From: CAXPZW01 sp964221845
GTDB taxonomy: Bacteria; Bacteroidota; Bacteroidia; Flavobacteriales_D; Sanyastnellaceae
Assembly (NCBI GenBank): GCA_964221845.1
Contig: CAXPZW010000024.1
Span: 1-55,480 of the forward strand
Reading direction: 5' to 3'
DNA length: 55,480 nucleotides
Part shown: in pieces, positions 42,718-51,557 of the stretch
Layout of the letters: each line of letters starts with the position of its first letter
How positions within the stretch are numbered: the stretch's first letter is position 1
Program-made: the position numbers and the translations under genes
Notes under the pieces: generated by a model
The model's input: the letters and a program-made list of their open reading frames with translations, nothing else
Told to the model about the DNA's origin: nothing
Databases searched by the model: none

Positions 42718-45224
42718 TGAACTGGAAAGGAACCATCAGCGCAGTGTTGGCCTTGTTGCTCACCACGGCCATGGCCGCCCAAGAAAACGGCATCGCCGAC
42801 GGCACACTCACCACGTGTGAGGGTTTTCTGGTAGACACCGGACTCAGTGCCGCGGACTACAGCAACAACGAGGACATTACCATGACCATTTGCCCATTGG
42901 CGCCCGAAACCATCACCAACCTCTATTGGAACCTTTTCAGCCTTGGCGAAGGGGATGTGATGGAGATTTACGACGGCGACGACACTTCGGCTCCGCTCAT
43001 CGGTACCTACACCGGCAGTGAGTTGCAAGCCCAGGACATCACTGCATCAGAGTCCAATCCTACCGGATGCTTGACATTGCATTGGACCTCAGACGCCTCC
43101 GGTGTGGGCAATTTTACCGCTGAAATTTCCTGCGGTCTACCATGCATTCGTCCATTGGCTGCGGTGGACATCGACGGTGAAATCCCCTGGCGGATTTGCC
43201 CGGGGCAGGAAATCACCCTTGATGCCACCCCTACCGAATTTGCTGAAGGCACCAGCTTGGGCACCTTTGAATGGGACTTTGACGACGGTGCCACCAACGA
43301 CTCTGATTGGCCCGTGGTGGCCCACACCTTTGAAGAGCCCGGCGATTACACCATCCAGCTTTCGGTGGTGGACGATATCGAATGCGCCAACAACAATTTG
43401 ATTGATGTACTGGTGCTGGTGGCTACCGAGCCCAGCTTTGCGGGGAGTACTGAAGAACTTCACCTGTGCCTGGGTCAAGAGGCTGGACTCAACGGCGAAG
43501 TCGCGGCACCGACATGGACTGGTAACCCTGGTGTAGACTTCGGCGGTGCGCTGTTCATTCCAGATGATCAATCCCAGTGCTTTTCCAGCGAGTTGACCTT
43601 GGGCAGTTTTGAGCCCGGACAAACCATTGAAGAAGTGGACGACATCGAAAACTTCTTCATCAACTTCGAGCACTCGTACATGGGCGACCTTACCATTTCC
43701 TTCATTTGTCCCAATGGCCAGTCCATTGCGGTCCACCAGCAAGGCGGTGGTGGCACCTATCTGGGTGAGCCCGTGGATAATGAGGCCCAGGCTGAAGTGC
43801 CAGGAGTCGGTTACGACTACTACTGGTCTCCTGACGCTACCTTGGGTACTTGGGCCGAGGAGAGTGGGGGCACGTTGGCGTCAGGAACCTACTCCAGTGT
43901 GGACCCGTGGACCAATCTGATTGGTTGTCCATTGAACGGGACGTGGGAGGTAGAAATTTGCGATTCTTGGGCCATTGACAATGGCTTCATCTTTGACTGG
44001 GCCGTGGAGTTTGACCCTTCATTGTACCCCGAGGCGGTCACCTTCACCCCCAGCTTTGGCCCAGATTGCGACAGTACATACTGGGAAGGTCCGTATATCA
44101 CCAGCAATGGCGACAACTGCTCGCAGGTCCTTATCCAGCCTGAGGAAACGGGCACCTTTGAATATGTTTTCACTGGCATCAACAACCACGGATGTACCTA
44201 CACCCACATCGCTGAGGTGATCGTTTCCCAAGTGGAAGTGGACGCCGGCGAGGACTTGGTGATTTGCAACGAGGATCCCATACTGGACGGCACCGCCACC
44301 ATTGATGATCCGTTCTTCACCAACTGGACTTTCGAGTGGACCCCGGACGACAACCTAAACGACGGCAGCCTGGAAGATCCAACTGTGGTTGACTTGGGTC
44401 AAACCACCACGTACACCTTCACCGCTTATCCAGCCGGTATTCCAGCGTGCGCCACTTCTGACGAAGTGATTGTAGCCCTGGAAGAAGCCGACCCCATCGT
44501 GCTCAATGTGCCCGATGTGACCTCACCTTGCCCCGGCGATGAGGTGACCCTTGTGGCTTCGGCTTCGGGCGGACTGGGATCGTTGGATTATGCGTGGAGC
44601 GACGGCTTAGGCAACGAACTCACGGCATCCGCTGATCCGGACGAGACTGCTACTTACACCTTCACAGCCGTGGACGAATGTGGCCTCACCGAATCTGTAG
44701 ATGTAACGGTCAACGTGATCAACCCGGGTACCGAAATCACGGCCGATCCCATGCTCATTTGCGCGGGCGGTACCAACCAAATCATGAACATTGCCGGCGG
44801 CACGGGCAACTACACGTTCACCACCGGTGTGGAGTTGGAGCTGGTATCCCAATTTGGCGTACTGGCTGGCGAACCAGGCACTTACGTGATCAACGTGGTG
44901 GACGATTGCATCGCCACCGGCGCCATTGATGTGGAGGTGATCCAATGCGAGATCATCATTCCCAATGTGTTCACCCCCGACGGCAACATTACCGTGGGCG
45001 ACAACGATTTCTTTGTGATCGACGGCCTGCAGTATTTCCCTGGAAGCAAGCTGACCATTTTCAACCGGTGGGGCAACATTGTCCTCGAAGACGAAGACTA
45101 CAAGAACAACTGGAGCCCGATAGACGTGTCTGAAGGCACCTACTACTACATCCTAGAGGTGGCCATGCCGGACCTCACCACCGAATTCCACAGCGGACAC
45201 TTTACCCTGCTGAACAAAGAATAA
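42717..45224 (+). CDS. T9SS type B cargo: CUB-like, PKD, P-domain-like and CHU_C domains (paralogue of 7803-11531)
   Basis: 835 residues from ATG 42717 (a GTG one codon earlier is in frame). Signal peptide (LALLLTTAMAAQ), CUB-like domain (about 23-141, EIYDGDDTSAPLIGTYTG), PKD domain (FEWDFDDGATNDS), P-domain-like fold (NFFINFEHSYMGDLTISFI, NGTWEVEICDSWAIDNG), two or three Ig/PKD-like modules, and a CHU_C end (IPNVFTPDGN, FNRWGNIVLED, YYYILEV). The first three domains run in the same order as in the 1242-residue protein, with shared phrases such as GCPLNG and STYWEGP, so the two are paralogues of different length. It is coupled to a small secreted protein upstream. Surface-exposed, probably adhesive. 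Confidence 0.85.
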   Translation: MNWKGTISAVLALLLTTAMAAQENGIADGTLTTCEGFLVDTGLSAADYSNNEDITMTICPLAPETITNLYWNLFSLGEGDVMEIYDGDDTSAPLIGTYTGSELQAQDITASESNPTGCLTLHWTSDASGVGNFTAEISCGLPCIRPLAAVDIDGEIPWRICPGQEITLDATPTEFAEGTSLGTFEWDFDDGATNDSDWPVVAHTFEEPGDYTIQLSVVDDIECANNNLIDVLVLVATEPSFAGSTEELHLCLGQEAGLNGEVAAPTWTGNPGVDFGGALFIPDDQSQCFSSELTLGSFEPGQTIEEVDDIENFFINFEHSYMGDLTISFICPNGQSIAVHQQGGGGTYLGEPVDNEAQAEVPGVGYDYYWSPDATLGTWAEESGGTLASGTYSSVDPWTNLIGCPLNGTWEVEICDSWAIDNGFIFDWAVEFDPSLYPEAVTFTPSFGPDCDSTYWEGPYITSNGDNCSQVLIQPEETGTFEYVFTGINNHGCTYTHIAEVIVSQVEVDAGEDLVICNEDPILDGTATIDDPFFTNWTFEWTPDDNLNDGSLEDPTVVDLGQTTTYTFTAYPAGIPACATSDEVIVALEEADPIVLNVPDVTSPCPGDEVTLVASASGGLGSLDYAWSDGLGNELTASADPDETATYTFTAVDECGLTESVDVTVNVINPGTEITADPMLICAGGTNQIMNIAGGTGNYTFTTGVELELVSQFGVLAGEPGTYVINVVDDCIATGAIDVEVIQCEIIIPNVFTPDGNITVGDNDFFVIDGLQYFPGSKLTIFNRWGNIVLEDEDYKNNWSPIDVSEGTYYYILEVAMPDLTTEFHSGHFTLLNKE

Positions 45225-45246
45225 CCGAAGCGCACTTCGGACCATC

Positions 45247-45280
45247 AAAGCGGCTGCCTTCGGGTGGCCGCTTTATTTTT
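45247..45280 (+). terminator. Terminator of the cargo gene with UUCG loop
   Basis: AAAGCGGCTGCC pairs with GGTGGCCGCTTT over twelve positions (two G-U pairs) around TTCG, then ATTTTT. The helicase ATG follows 14 bases after the stem, so its promoter must overlap. Confidence 0.85.
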
Positions 45281-45287
45281 ACCCACC

Positions 45288-47147
45288 ATGACCGCTGCCA
45301 TCGAAGAACTGGGCACACTCGCCCAACTCCTGACCACCGAACAACAGGAAGACCTGCGCCAATACGAGTCGTTGCTGCGTCAATCGCCCATTGCACAGCG
45401 CCGCAAAGAGGGGCTGACCTGGCACCCGGTCAAGGTGGTGGAGACGGGGTTTGGACTGGGCTCGTACCCGTTCATCACCGTGGAACGTAACCCGGGAGAC
45501 CAGTTGCCACACCAGTTCTACAACGGCACGCCGGTGTCGGTGTTTGGTGAGGGGGAGGAGGAAGCCGTATCCGGAACGGCGGTGGCGGTGCGCGATGGCC
45601 GCATGAAAATCAGTTTCTACCGCGATGAGCTGCCCGATTGGCTGGACGACGGAAAAGTGGGTGTGAACGTGCTGTTCGACACCCACACCTACAAGACCAT
45701 GATGGGCGCCTTGAACAAGGCGATCAACGCCGAGAAAGGACGCCTGAAGGAACTGCGTGAGGTGCTGCTGGGGCACAATGAAGCCCGGTTCTCCAGTCCG
45801 CATCCCTTCGATTTGCCCCATCTGAATGAAAGTCAAAACCAAGCGGTACAGCACGTACTTGCCGCAGAAGATGTGGCGGTGATACACGGCCCTCCCGGAA
45901 CGGGTAAAACCACCACGTTGGTGGCCTGCGCAGAGCAACTCATCAAACGCGAAAAGCAAATCTTGGTGTGTGCCCCCAGCAATACCGGAGTGGACAACCT
46001 TGCCCTGCGCCTGCATGAAAAAGGCATGAACGTCGTGCGCATTGGCAACCTGGCCAAGGTGAACGACGCCCTGCTGGAATGCACCCTGGAGGCGCAAATC
46101 CGCAGCAGCTCGGAGTACAAGCAGATCTCAGACTTGCGCAAGCGAGCAGGGGAGTTCAAACGTATTGCCGGCAGCTACAAACGCCAATTCGGCTACGACG
46201 AACGCCAACAGCGCCGCGCCAACTATGCCGAGGCCAAGGCCCTGCAAAAGCAAGCTCGCGAAACCGAAGACTACGTGGTAGACCGCGTGCTAGACAACGC
46301 CCAAGTGGTGGCGTGTACGTTGATCGGCAGTGCGCACGGGTTCCTGAGGGATCGCCGGTTTACCACCGTGCTGATCGACGAGGCCGGTCAAGCCTTGGAG
46401 CCCGCTTGCTGGGTGCCCCTGCTGCGTTGCGACAAGGCGGTGCTCGCCGGAGATCCGCTGCAATTGCCGCCCACGGTCAAAAGCCACGAAGCCGCCAAAG
46501 CGGGGTTGTCTGAAACTTTGCTCGAAAAGCGCGTCAACCGCACCGACCAGCACGTGCTGTTGCGCACCCAGTACCGCATGCACGCGTCGATCATGGCCTT
46601 TTCCAACCGCAAGTTTTACCAGGACCGGCTGGAGGCGCACGCTTCGGTGGCCGAGCACACCATTGGTGACGGTGCTTCGCCGGTGTTGTTTGTGGATACC
46701 GCTGGCACCGGCTATAAGGAGCAAACCGGAGGTGCCACCGTCAGCCGCGAGAATCCAGAAGAAGCTCAATTGGTGCTGCGCGTCTTGGATGCGTTGGCTT
46801 TGGGGGACCATTCGTTGGGTGTCATCTCGCCGTACCGCGCGCAAGTGGACCTGCTCAGAAGCCTGCTCGCCGGACGGGAAAACACCGTGGTGCAAACCAT
46901 CGACGGCTTCCAAGGCCAGGAGTGCGACGTGATTGTGATTTCGTTGGTGCGCAGCAACGGGGAAGGGCAGATTGGTTTTTTGAAAGACTACCGCCGCATG
47001 AACGTGGCCATGACCCGCGCCCGTAAAAAGTTGATTGTGGTGGGCGATTCGGCCACCATAGGCCAGGACGGATTCTACGCCGACTTCCTGGAATTTTGCG
47101 AGGAAATCGGGGCGTACGACAGCGCCTGGAGCTATATGGAATTGTGA
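45288..47147 (+). CDS. UPF1/IGHMBP2-like superfamily 1 helicase
   Basis: 619 residues from ATG 45288 (an upstream in-frame start falls inside the terminator). An N-terminal ~170-residue stalk/beta-barrel precedes the core: Q motif LNESQNQAV (179-187), Walker A GPPGTGKTT (201-209), motif Ia ILVCAPSNTGVDNLA, Walker B LIDEAGQALEP, motif III LAGDPLQLPPT, motif IV QYRMHASIM, motif V TIDGFQGQECDVIV, motif VI NVAMTRARKKLIVVG. This is the family of 5'-3' helicases found in eukaryotes (UPF1, SMUBP2) and many bacteria; its substrate may be RNA or DNA and is unknown here. All motifs are intact. It stands between the cargo operon and the ABC exporter operon. Confidence 0.92.
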   Translation: MTAAIEELGTLAQLLTTEQQEDLRQYESLLRQSPIAQRRKEGLTWHPVKVVETGFGLGSYPFITVERNPGDQLPHQFYNGTPVSVFGEGEEEAVSGTAVAVRDGRMKISFYRDELPDWLDDGKVGVNVLFDTHTYKTMMGALNKAINAEKGRLKELREVLLGHNEARFSSPHPFDLPHLNESQNQAVQHVLAAEDVAVIHGPPGTGKTTTLVACAEQLIKREKQILVCAPSNTGVDNLALRLHEKGMNVVRIGNLAKVNDALLECTLEAQIRSSSEYKQISDLRKRAGEFKRIAGSYKRQFGYDERQQRRANYAEAKALQKQARETEDYVVDRVLDNAQVVACTLIGSAHGFLRDRRFTTVLIDEAGQALEPACWVPLLRCDKAVLAGDPLQLPPTVKSHEAAKAGLSETLLEKRVNRTDQHVLLRTQYRMHASIMAFSNRKFYQDRLEAHASVAEHTIGDGASPVLFVDTAGTGYKEQTGGATVSRENPEEAQLVLRVLDALALGDHSLGVISPYRAQVDLLRSLLAGRENTVVQTIDGFQGQECDVIVISLVRSNGEGQIGFLKDYRRMNVAMTRARKKLIVVGDSATIGQDGFYADFLEFCEEIGAYDSAWSYMEL

Positions 47148-47192
47148 GCGGAGGGACCGGTGTTTTTTCCCTTCCCAAAATCTGATAATCCC

Positions 47193-47223
47193 TTGACCTG
47201 CAGCAGGGAGCCCGTTACATTTG
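47193..47223 (+). promoter_or_regulatory. Promoter of the ABC exporter operon
   Basis: TTG (47193-47195), a 20-base spacer, TACATTTG (47216-47223), then 16 bases to the ATG. This is a full match to the Bacteroidota pattern of -33 TTG and -7 TAnnTTTG, the best in the window. Confidence 0.6.
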
Positions 47224-47239
47224 ACACGAACTTGCGCCC

Positions 47240-47935
47240 ATGATCTCCCTGACCGACGTTCGAAAATCCTACATCACCGGTGGCCAAGCCCTGGAGGTAC
47301 TCAAAGGCATCAACATGCACATCGATGAAGGAGAGATGGTGTCTATCATGGGCAGCTCCGGTTCAGGCAAGTCTACTTTGCTCAACATCTTGGGTATCCT
47401 CGACGGCTACAACAGCGGCGAGTACCATTTGGCTGGCAATCTCATCAAGAACCTTTCGGAAACCAAAGCGGCCCGTTTGCGCGCCGACAGCATTGGTTTT
47501 GTGTTCCAGAGCTTCAACCTGATTGGATTCAAGAGCGCCGCTGAGAACGTGGCGTTGCCGCTGTACTACAAGAAGATTTCCCGCCGCAAGCGCCTGGCCA
47601 AGGCACACGAGATGCTCGAGAAAGTTGGGTTGGCTGATTGGGCGCACCACCTGCCTTCGGAAATGAGTGGTGGGCAAAAGCAACGCGTGGCCATTGCGCG
47701 GGCGCTCATCTCAGAGCCGCACTTGATCCTGGCCGATGAGCCTACGGGCGCTTTGGACACCACGACTTCTTACCAAGTGATGGACGTGCTGCGCCAGGTG
47801 AACAAGGAGGGCATGACCGTGGTGATCGTGACCCACGAGGACGACATTTCGCAAATGACCGACCGGTGCATTCGCTTGCAAGACGGCACCATCCTCTCAG
47901 ACGGGCGCCCGGTGCAACCTTCAGCCCATGTTTGA
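47240..47935 (+). CDS. ABC exporter ATPase, MacB/LolD type
   Basis: A 231-residue cytoplasmic ATPase that powers the exporter encoded by the next genes. Walker A GSSGSGKST (38-46), Q-loop GFVFQSFNL, signature MSGGQKQR (142-149), Walker B LILADEP (162-168), D-loop GALD, switch His in IVTHEDD. This order and the 'PTGALDTTT' phrase are typical of MacB and LolD. Its last eight bases overlap the next gene's start, so the operon is tightly coupled. Confidence 0.93.
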   Translation: MISLTDVRKSYITGGQALEVLKGINMHIDEGEMVSIMGSSGSGKSTLLNILGILDGYNSGEYHLAGNLIKNLSETKAARLRADSIGFVFQSFNLIGFKSAAENVALPLYYKKISRRKRLAKAHEMLEKVGLADWAHHLPSEMSGGQKQRVAIARALISEPHLILADEPTGALDTTTSYQVMDVLRQVNKEGMTVVIVTHEDDISQMTDRCIRLQDGTILSDGRPVQPSAHV

Positions 47936-49157
47936 CGGCGACAAGTGGACCGAGATCCTCTATTCGCTGGGGCAAAACCCCTTGCGTACCTGCATGATTG
48001 TGCTGGCGGTGGCCATTGGTATGTTCATCTTGGTGGTGCTGCAGGGCATGGGCTCGGGCTTGCAAACCGGGGTGGAATCGCAGTTTGCCGATGATGCGGT
48101 GAACTCGATTTGGGTACGTTCCTCACGCACCTCCATGAGCTACGGTGGCTTTCAGCCAAACCGCACCATCCAATTCAAAGAAGAGGACCACCGCATTGCC
48201 GCCGAAGAAATCCAAGGCACCACCGTGAGCTCAGGACGCCTGCAGTTTTGGGGCACCCAAGTGGTGGTGGGGGACAAGTATGGCAATTACTCCCTGCGCT
48301 GCGTAGACCCTGAACACCAAGAACTCGAACGCACCGAACTGGCCCACGGCCGCTTCATCAACGACCTGGACTTGGCCGAGCGCCGCAAAGTGCTGGTGAT
48401 TGGGCAAACCATCGTGGACGAGATTTTTGGCGGACGCAACCCGGTAGGGGAGTTCATGCAAGTGTGGGGCATCCAATTCCGCGTGGTGGGTACCTTCAAT
48501 GATCCCGCCAGCCGCTGGGAAAACCGTCAGATGTACGCGCCCATCACGACGGGGCAATTCTTGTTTGGCGGCAACAATGACGACATCGGCATGTTCATGC
48601 TGTCGACCTCCAGCGATGAGTTGGAAACCACTGTGGGAACGGCTGAGGCCATTGACGGCTTTCTCAGGGCGCGCCACACTGTCCACCCCGAAGACATGCG
48701 CGGCATTTCGGTGGGCAACAACAACGAGGAGTTTCAACGCTTTGCCAACATCATTTTGGGCATGAAGGTGTTCCTGTTTTTCATCGGAGGGCTCACCTTG
48801 GTGTTCGGCATCATTGGCGTGAGCACCATCATGAGCATCGTGGTTAAAGACCGCACGCGCGAGTTTGGCGTGCGCAAGAGCTTGGGCGCCACACCGGCCA
48901 GTATCTTGAATCTCATTGTGATGGAGGCTGTGCTGATCACTTTGCTCAGCGGCATGATCGGCTTGGTGGCCGGTGTGTTGGTCTTGGAGCTGGTGGCCAC
49001 CTTCGTGGACCACGAATTCTTCAGCAACCCACGCCTGAGTTTGGGTGTGTGCTTGCTGGCCATGGCCATCTTGGTGGTCAGTGGCATTTTTGCCGGGCTC
49101 GTACCCGGACTGCGCGCTGCGCGCATCAAACCCGTGGAAGCCCTCAAAGAAGACTGA
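47928..49157 (+). CDS. MacB-like ABC transporter permease 1
   Basis: 409 residues with the MacB topology: one N-terminal helix (TCMIVLAVAIGMFILVVLQG, about 19-40), a ~230-residue periplasmic domain and three C-terminal helices, ending in ARIKPVEALKED. The N-terminal half is the MacB_PCD-type domain (GRFINDLDLAERRKVLVIG) and the C-terminal half the FtsX-type domain (TREFGVRKSLGATPASIL). MacB-type permeases do not move substrate through a channel but act mechanically on the periplasmic side to push cargo to an outer-membrane exit. It overlaps its neighbours at both ends (8 bases, then TGATG), so it is expressed with them. Confidence 0.92.
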   Translation: MFDGDKWTEILYSLGQNPLRTCMIVLAVAIGMFILVVLQGMGSGLQTGVESQFADDAVNSIWVRSSRTSMSYGGFQPNRTIQFKEEDHRIAAEEIQGTTVSSGRLQFWGTQVVVGDKYGNYSLRCVDPEHQELERTELAHGRFINDLDLAERRKVLVIGQTIVDEIFGGRNPVGEFMQVWGIQFRVVGTFNDPASRWENRQMYAPITTGQFLFGGNNDDIGMFMLSTSSDELETTVGTAEAIDGFLRARHTVHPEDMRGISVGNNNEEFQRFANIILGMKVFLFFIGGLTLVFGIIGVSTIMSIVVKDRTREFGVRKSLGATPASILNLIVMEAVLITLLSGMIGLVAGVLVLELVATFVDHEFFSNPRLSLGVCLLAMAILVVSGIFAGLVPGLRAARIKPVEALKED

Positions 49158-50413
49158 TGCACATAGATGCTTGGATCGAAATCTTGCAGGTTATCCTGCG
49201 CAAACCCCTCCGCTCGTTTTTGGCTGGACTGGGCGTGGCGTGGGGCATCATGCTGGTGATTTTGATGACAGGGGCGTCCAACGGACTTCGCAATGGGGTG
49301 CAGGAAGAAATGGCCAGGGTCACGCCCAACAGCGTATTTATCTGGACCCAAGGCGCCAGCATGCCATACAAAGGCTTTCGCGCACCGCGCTCCTTTCAGC
49401 TCAACAATGGGGACATGGAGTACCTGCGTGCCAATGTCCCTGAGATCAAGGCCTTGGCCCCGAGCAACCAACTCGGCGGATGGCGCGGCAGTAACAACGT
49501 CAATCGCGGCACCAAAACGGGCGCCTTCCAAGTCAACGGTGAATACCCCGACCTCACCCAAATCCGTCCCCTCATCATGAAGGACGGGCGGTTTGTGAAC
49601 TGGGCCGACATTGACCAACATCGCAAAGTGTGTGTCATCGGCACGCGTGTGCAAGAGTTGCTGTTTGAGCCCGGCGAGGATCCCATGGGCCAGCACGTGG
49701 CCATCAATACCATCCAATTCAAAGTGGTGGGGGTGTTTGGCAGTACCCTCACCGGTGAGGACGGCTTGGAACAGGAATCCACCATCTACACGCCGTTCAC
49801 CACCTTCCAGCGCGCGTTCAACTTTGGTGACTTCGTAGACTGGATCAGCGTGCTGGGCCAAGACGATGTCACCCCCGAACAAGTGGAAACCGCCACGGTC
49901 AATGCGCTTAAATTGCGTCACACCATCCACCCCGCGGATCAACGCGCGTTTGGATCATGGAGCATGAGCCGCGAGCTGGAAGAAATGAACCTGATCTTCG
50001 GAGGCATCAACCTCATCGCTCTGTTCATGGGCGTGATGGCGTTGCTGGCGGGCATGCTGGTCATTTCCATCATCATGCTGTTCAACGTCAACGATCGCAT
50101 CCGCGAGTTTGGCGTTCGCCGCTCGCTGGGCGCCACCCCGAGCATGGTGGTGTGGCAGGTGTTGAAAGAAACCGTACTGCTCACCTTTGTGGCCGGCGTC
50201 TGCGGACTGGTGGCCTCGGTAGGGGTGGTGGAGCTGTTGGACTACCTCTTGGGTGAGGGCATCAGCGGCTCGTTCAAGCACCCCGAAGTCTCTCTTGAAC
50301 TTGTACTTCTGTGCCTGGCTGCCATGGTGGTGGTGGGCCTCATAGCCGGCTTGTTGCCCGCATTGCGCGCAGTGGCCATCCAACCAGTAGAAGCGCTGCG
50401 CAGCGGCACGTAA
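49157..50413 (+). CDS. MacB-like ABC transporter permease 2
   Basis: 418 residues from the ATG at 49157, whose bases overlap the previous stop (TGATG); the longer upstream frame lies inside permease 1 and is rejected. Topology is the same: N-terminal helix (FLAGLGVAWGIMLVILMTG), periplasmic domain (VINTIQ-type strands, KVCVIGTRVQELLF) and three C-terminal helices, with IREFGVRRSLGATPSMVV and an ending VEALRSGT. The two permeases are clearly homologous but diverged (the motif REFGVRxSLGATP is shared), suggesting a heterodimeric exporter instead of the homodimeric MacB. Confidence 0.92.
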   Translation: MHIDAWIEILQVILRKPLRSFLAGLGVAWGIMLVILMTGASNGLRNGVQEEMARVTPNSVFIWTQGASMPYKGFRAPRSFQLNNGDMEYLRANVPEIKALAPSNQLGGWRGSNNVNRGTKTGAFQVNGEYPDLTQIRPLIMKDGRFVNWADIDQHRKVCVIGTRVQELLFEPGEDPMGQHVAINTIQFKVVGVFGSTLTGEDGLEQESTIYTPFTTFQRAFNFGDFVDWISVLGQDDVTPEQVETATVNALKLRHTIHPADQRAFGSWSMSRELEEMNLIFGGINLIALFMGVMALLAGMLVISIIMLFNVNDRIREFGVRRSLGATPSMVVWQVLKETVLLTFVAGVCGLVASVGVVELLDYLLGEGISGSFKHPEVSLELVLLCLAAMVVVGLIAGLLPALRAVAIQPVEALRSGT

Positions 50414-50423
50414 CCCCTTGACC

Positions 50424-51536
50424 ATGAAAAAAGGCTGTTTGATTCCCTTGATTGTGTTGATCGTCATCGTTCTCGGTGCCGGCGCCTATGTGGTGTACTA
50501 CCTCTACCAAGAGGAACAACAAGACCCGGTGGTGTACCAAACCGCCGCGCCCTATACCGGCAGCATCGTCAACAAATCGGTGGCCACCGGATCGGTGACC
50601 CCGCGTACCGAGGTGGAAATCAAGCCCAACATCTCCGGGATCATTTCCGAGTTGTTGGTGGAAGCAGGGGACACCGTGCGCACCGGCGACCTGATCGCCC
50701 GCGTCAAGGTGATTCCAGACATGGTCTCACTCAACAACGCTGAAAACCGTGTGAACCGCGCGCAAATTGCCGTGGAGAATGCCCAGCAGGACTACGACCG
50801 TAACCAAGCGTTGCTGGAGCAAGGCGTGATCTCCCCGGCGGACTTCCTGCCTGTGGAAACGGCTCGCCGCAATGCGCAGGAAGAGTTGAGTGCGGCGCAA
50901 GAAAACCTCGCCATTGTGCGTGAAGGGGCCTCAAAGCGTGCAGGCAAGGCATCGCTCACCAACGTGCGCAGCACCATCGACGGCATGATCCTCGATGTGC
51001 CCATCAAGGAGGGGAACTCGGTGATCGAGGCCAACAACTTCAACGACGGCACCACCATTGCTTCGGTGGCCGATATGCGCGACTTGATCTTCTTGGGCAA
51101 GGTGGACGAGAGCGAGGTAGAAAAGCTCGAAACCGGCATGGACCTGATCGTGTCTGTGGGCGCCATTGAAGGCCGCACCTTCCCGGCGGGACTGGAGTAC
51201 ATCTCGCCCAAAGGCATCGAGGAAAACGGGGCCATCCAATTTGAAATCAAAGCAGCGCTGCGCCTGGAAACCGGAGAGTTCATTCGCGCAGGCTACTCGG
51301 CCAATGCTGATGTGGTACTCGACCGCCGCGACAGCGTGCTCGTGATCTCCGAAGGCCTCATCCAGTTTGACGATGCGCGCCAACCGTTTGTGGAAGTCAA
51401 AGTAGGCGAGGGGCAATGGGAGCGCCGCGATGTGGAGCTCGGGTTGTCCGACGGCATGCAAGTGGAAATCCTGGGCGGCGTAGCCGACGGTGACTCCATC
51501 AAACAGTGGAACCAAGCCGGCCGCCCCTGGCGTTGA
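50424..51536 (+). CDS. Periplasmic adaptor (MacA/HlyD family) of the ABC exporter
   Basis: 370 residues from ATG 50424 (a TTG two codons earlier is also in frame). A single N-terminal membrane helix (LIPLIVLIVIVLGAGAYVVYYL) anchors a periplasmic part: the lipoyl-like half (TEVEIKPNISGIISELLVEAGDTVRTGDLI), a coiled-coil hairpin (about 95-170, NRVNRAQIAVENAQQDYDRN ... ARRNAQEELSAAQENL), and a beta-barrel (MDLIVSVGAIEGRTF). It links the permeases to an outer-membrane exit; no TolC-like gene lies nearby, so that part must be shared or encoded elsewhere. Last gene of the exporter operon. Confidence 0.92.
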   Translation: MKKGCLIPLIVLIVIVLGAGAYVVYYLYQEEQQDPVVYQTAAPYTGSIVNKSVATGSVTPRTEVEIKPNISGIISELLVEAGDTVRTGDLIARVKVIPDMVSLNNAENRVNRAQIAVENAQQDYDRNQALLEQGVISPADFLPVETARRNAQEELSAAQENLAIVREGASKRAGKASLTNVRSTIDGMILDVPIKEGNSVIEANNFNDGTTIASVADMRDLIFLGKVDESEVEKLETGMDLIVSVGAIEGRTFPAGLEYISPKGIEENGAIQFEIKAALRLETGEFIRAGYSANADVVLDRRDSVLVISEGLIQFDDARQPFVEVKVGEGQWERRDVELGLSDGMQVEILGGVADGDSIKQWNQAGRPWR

Positions 51537-51557
51537 TTTGGTTATCTTGGGTGCACT

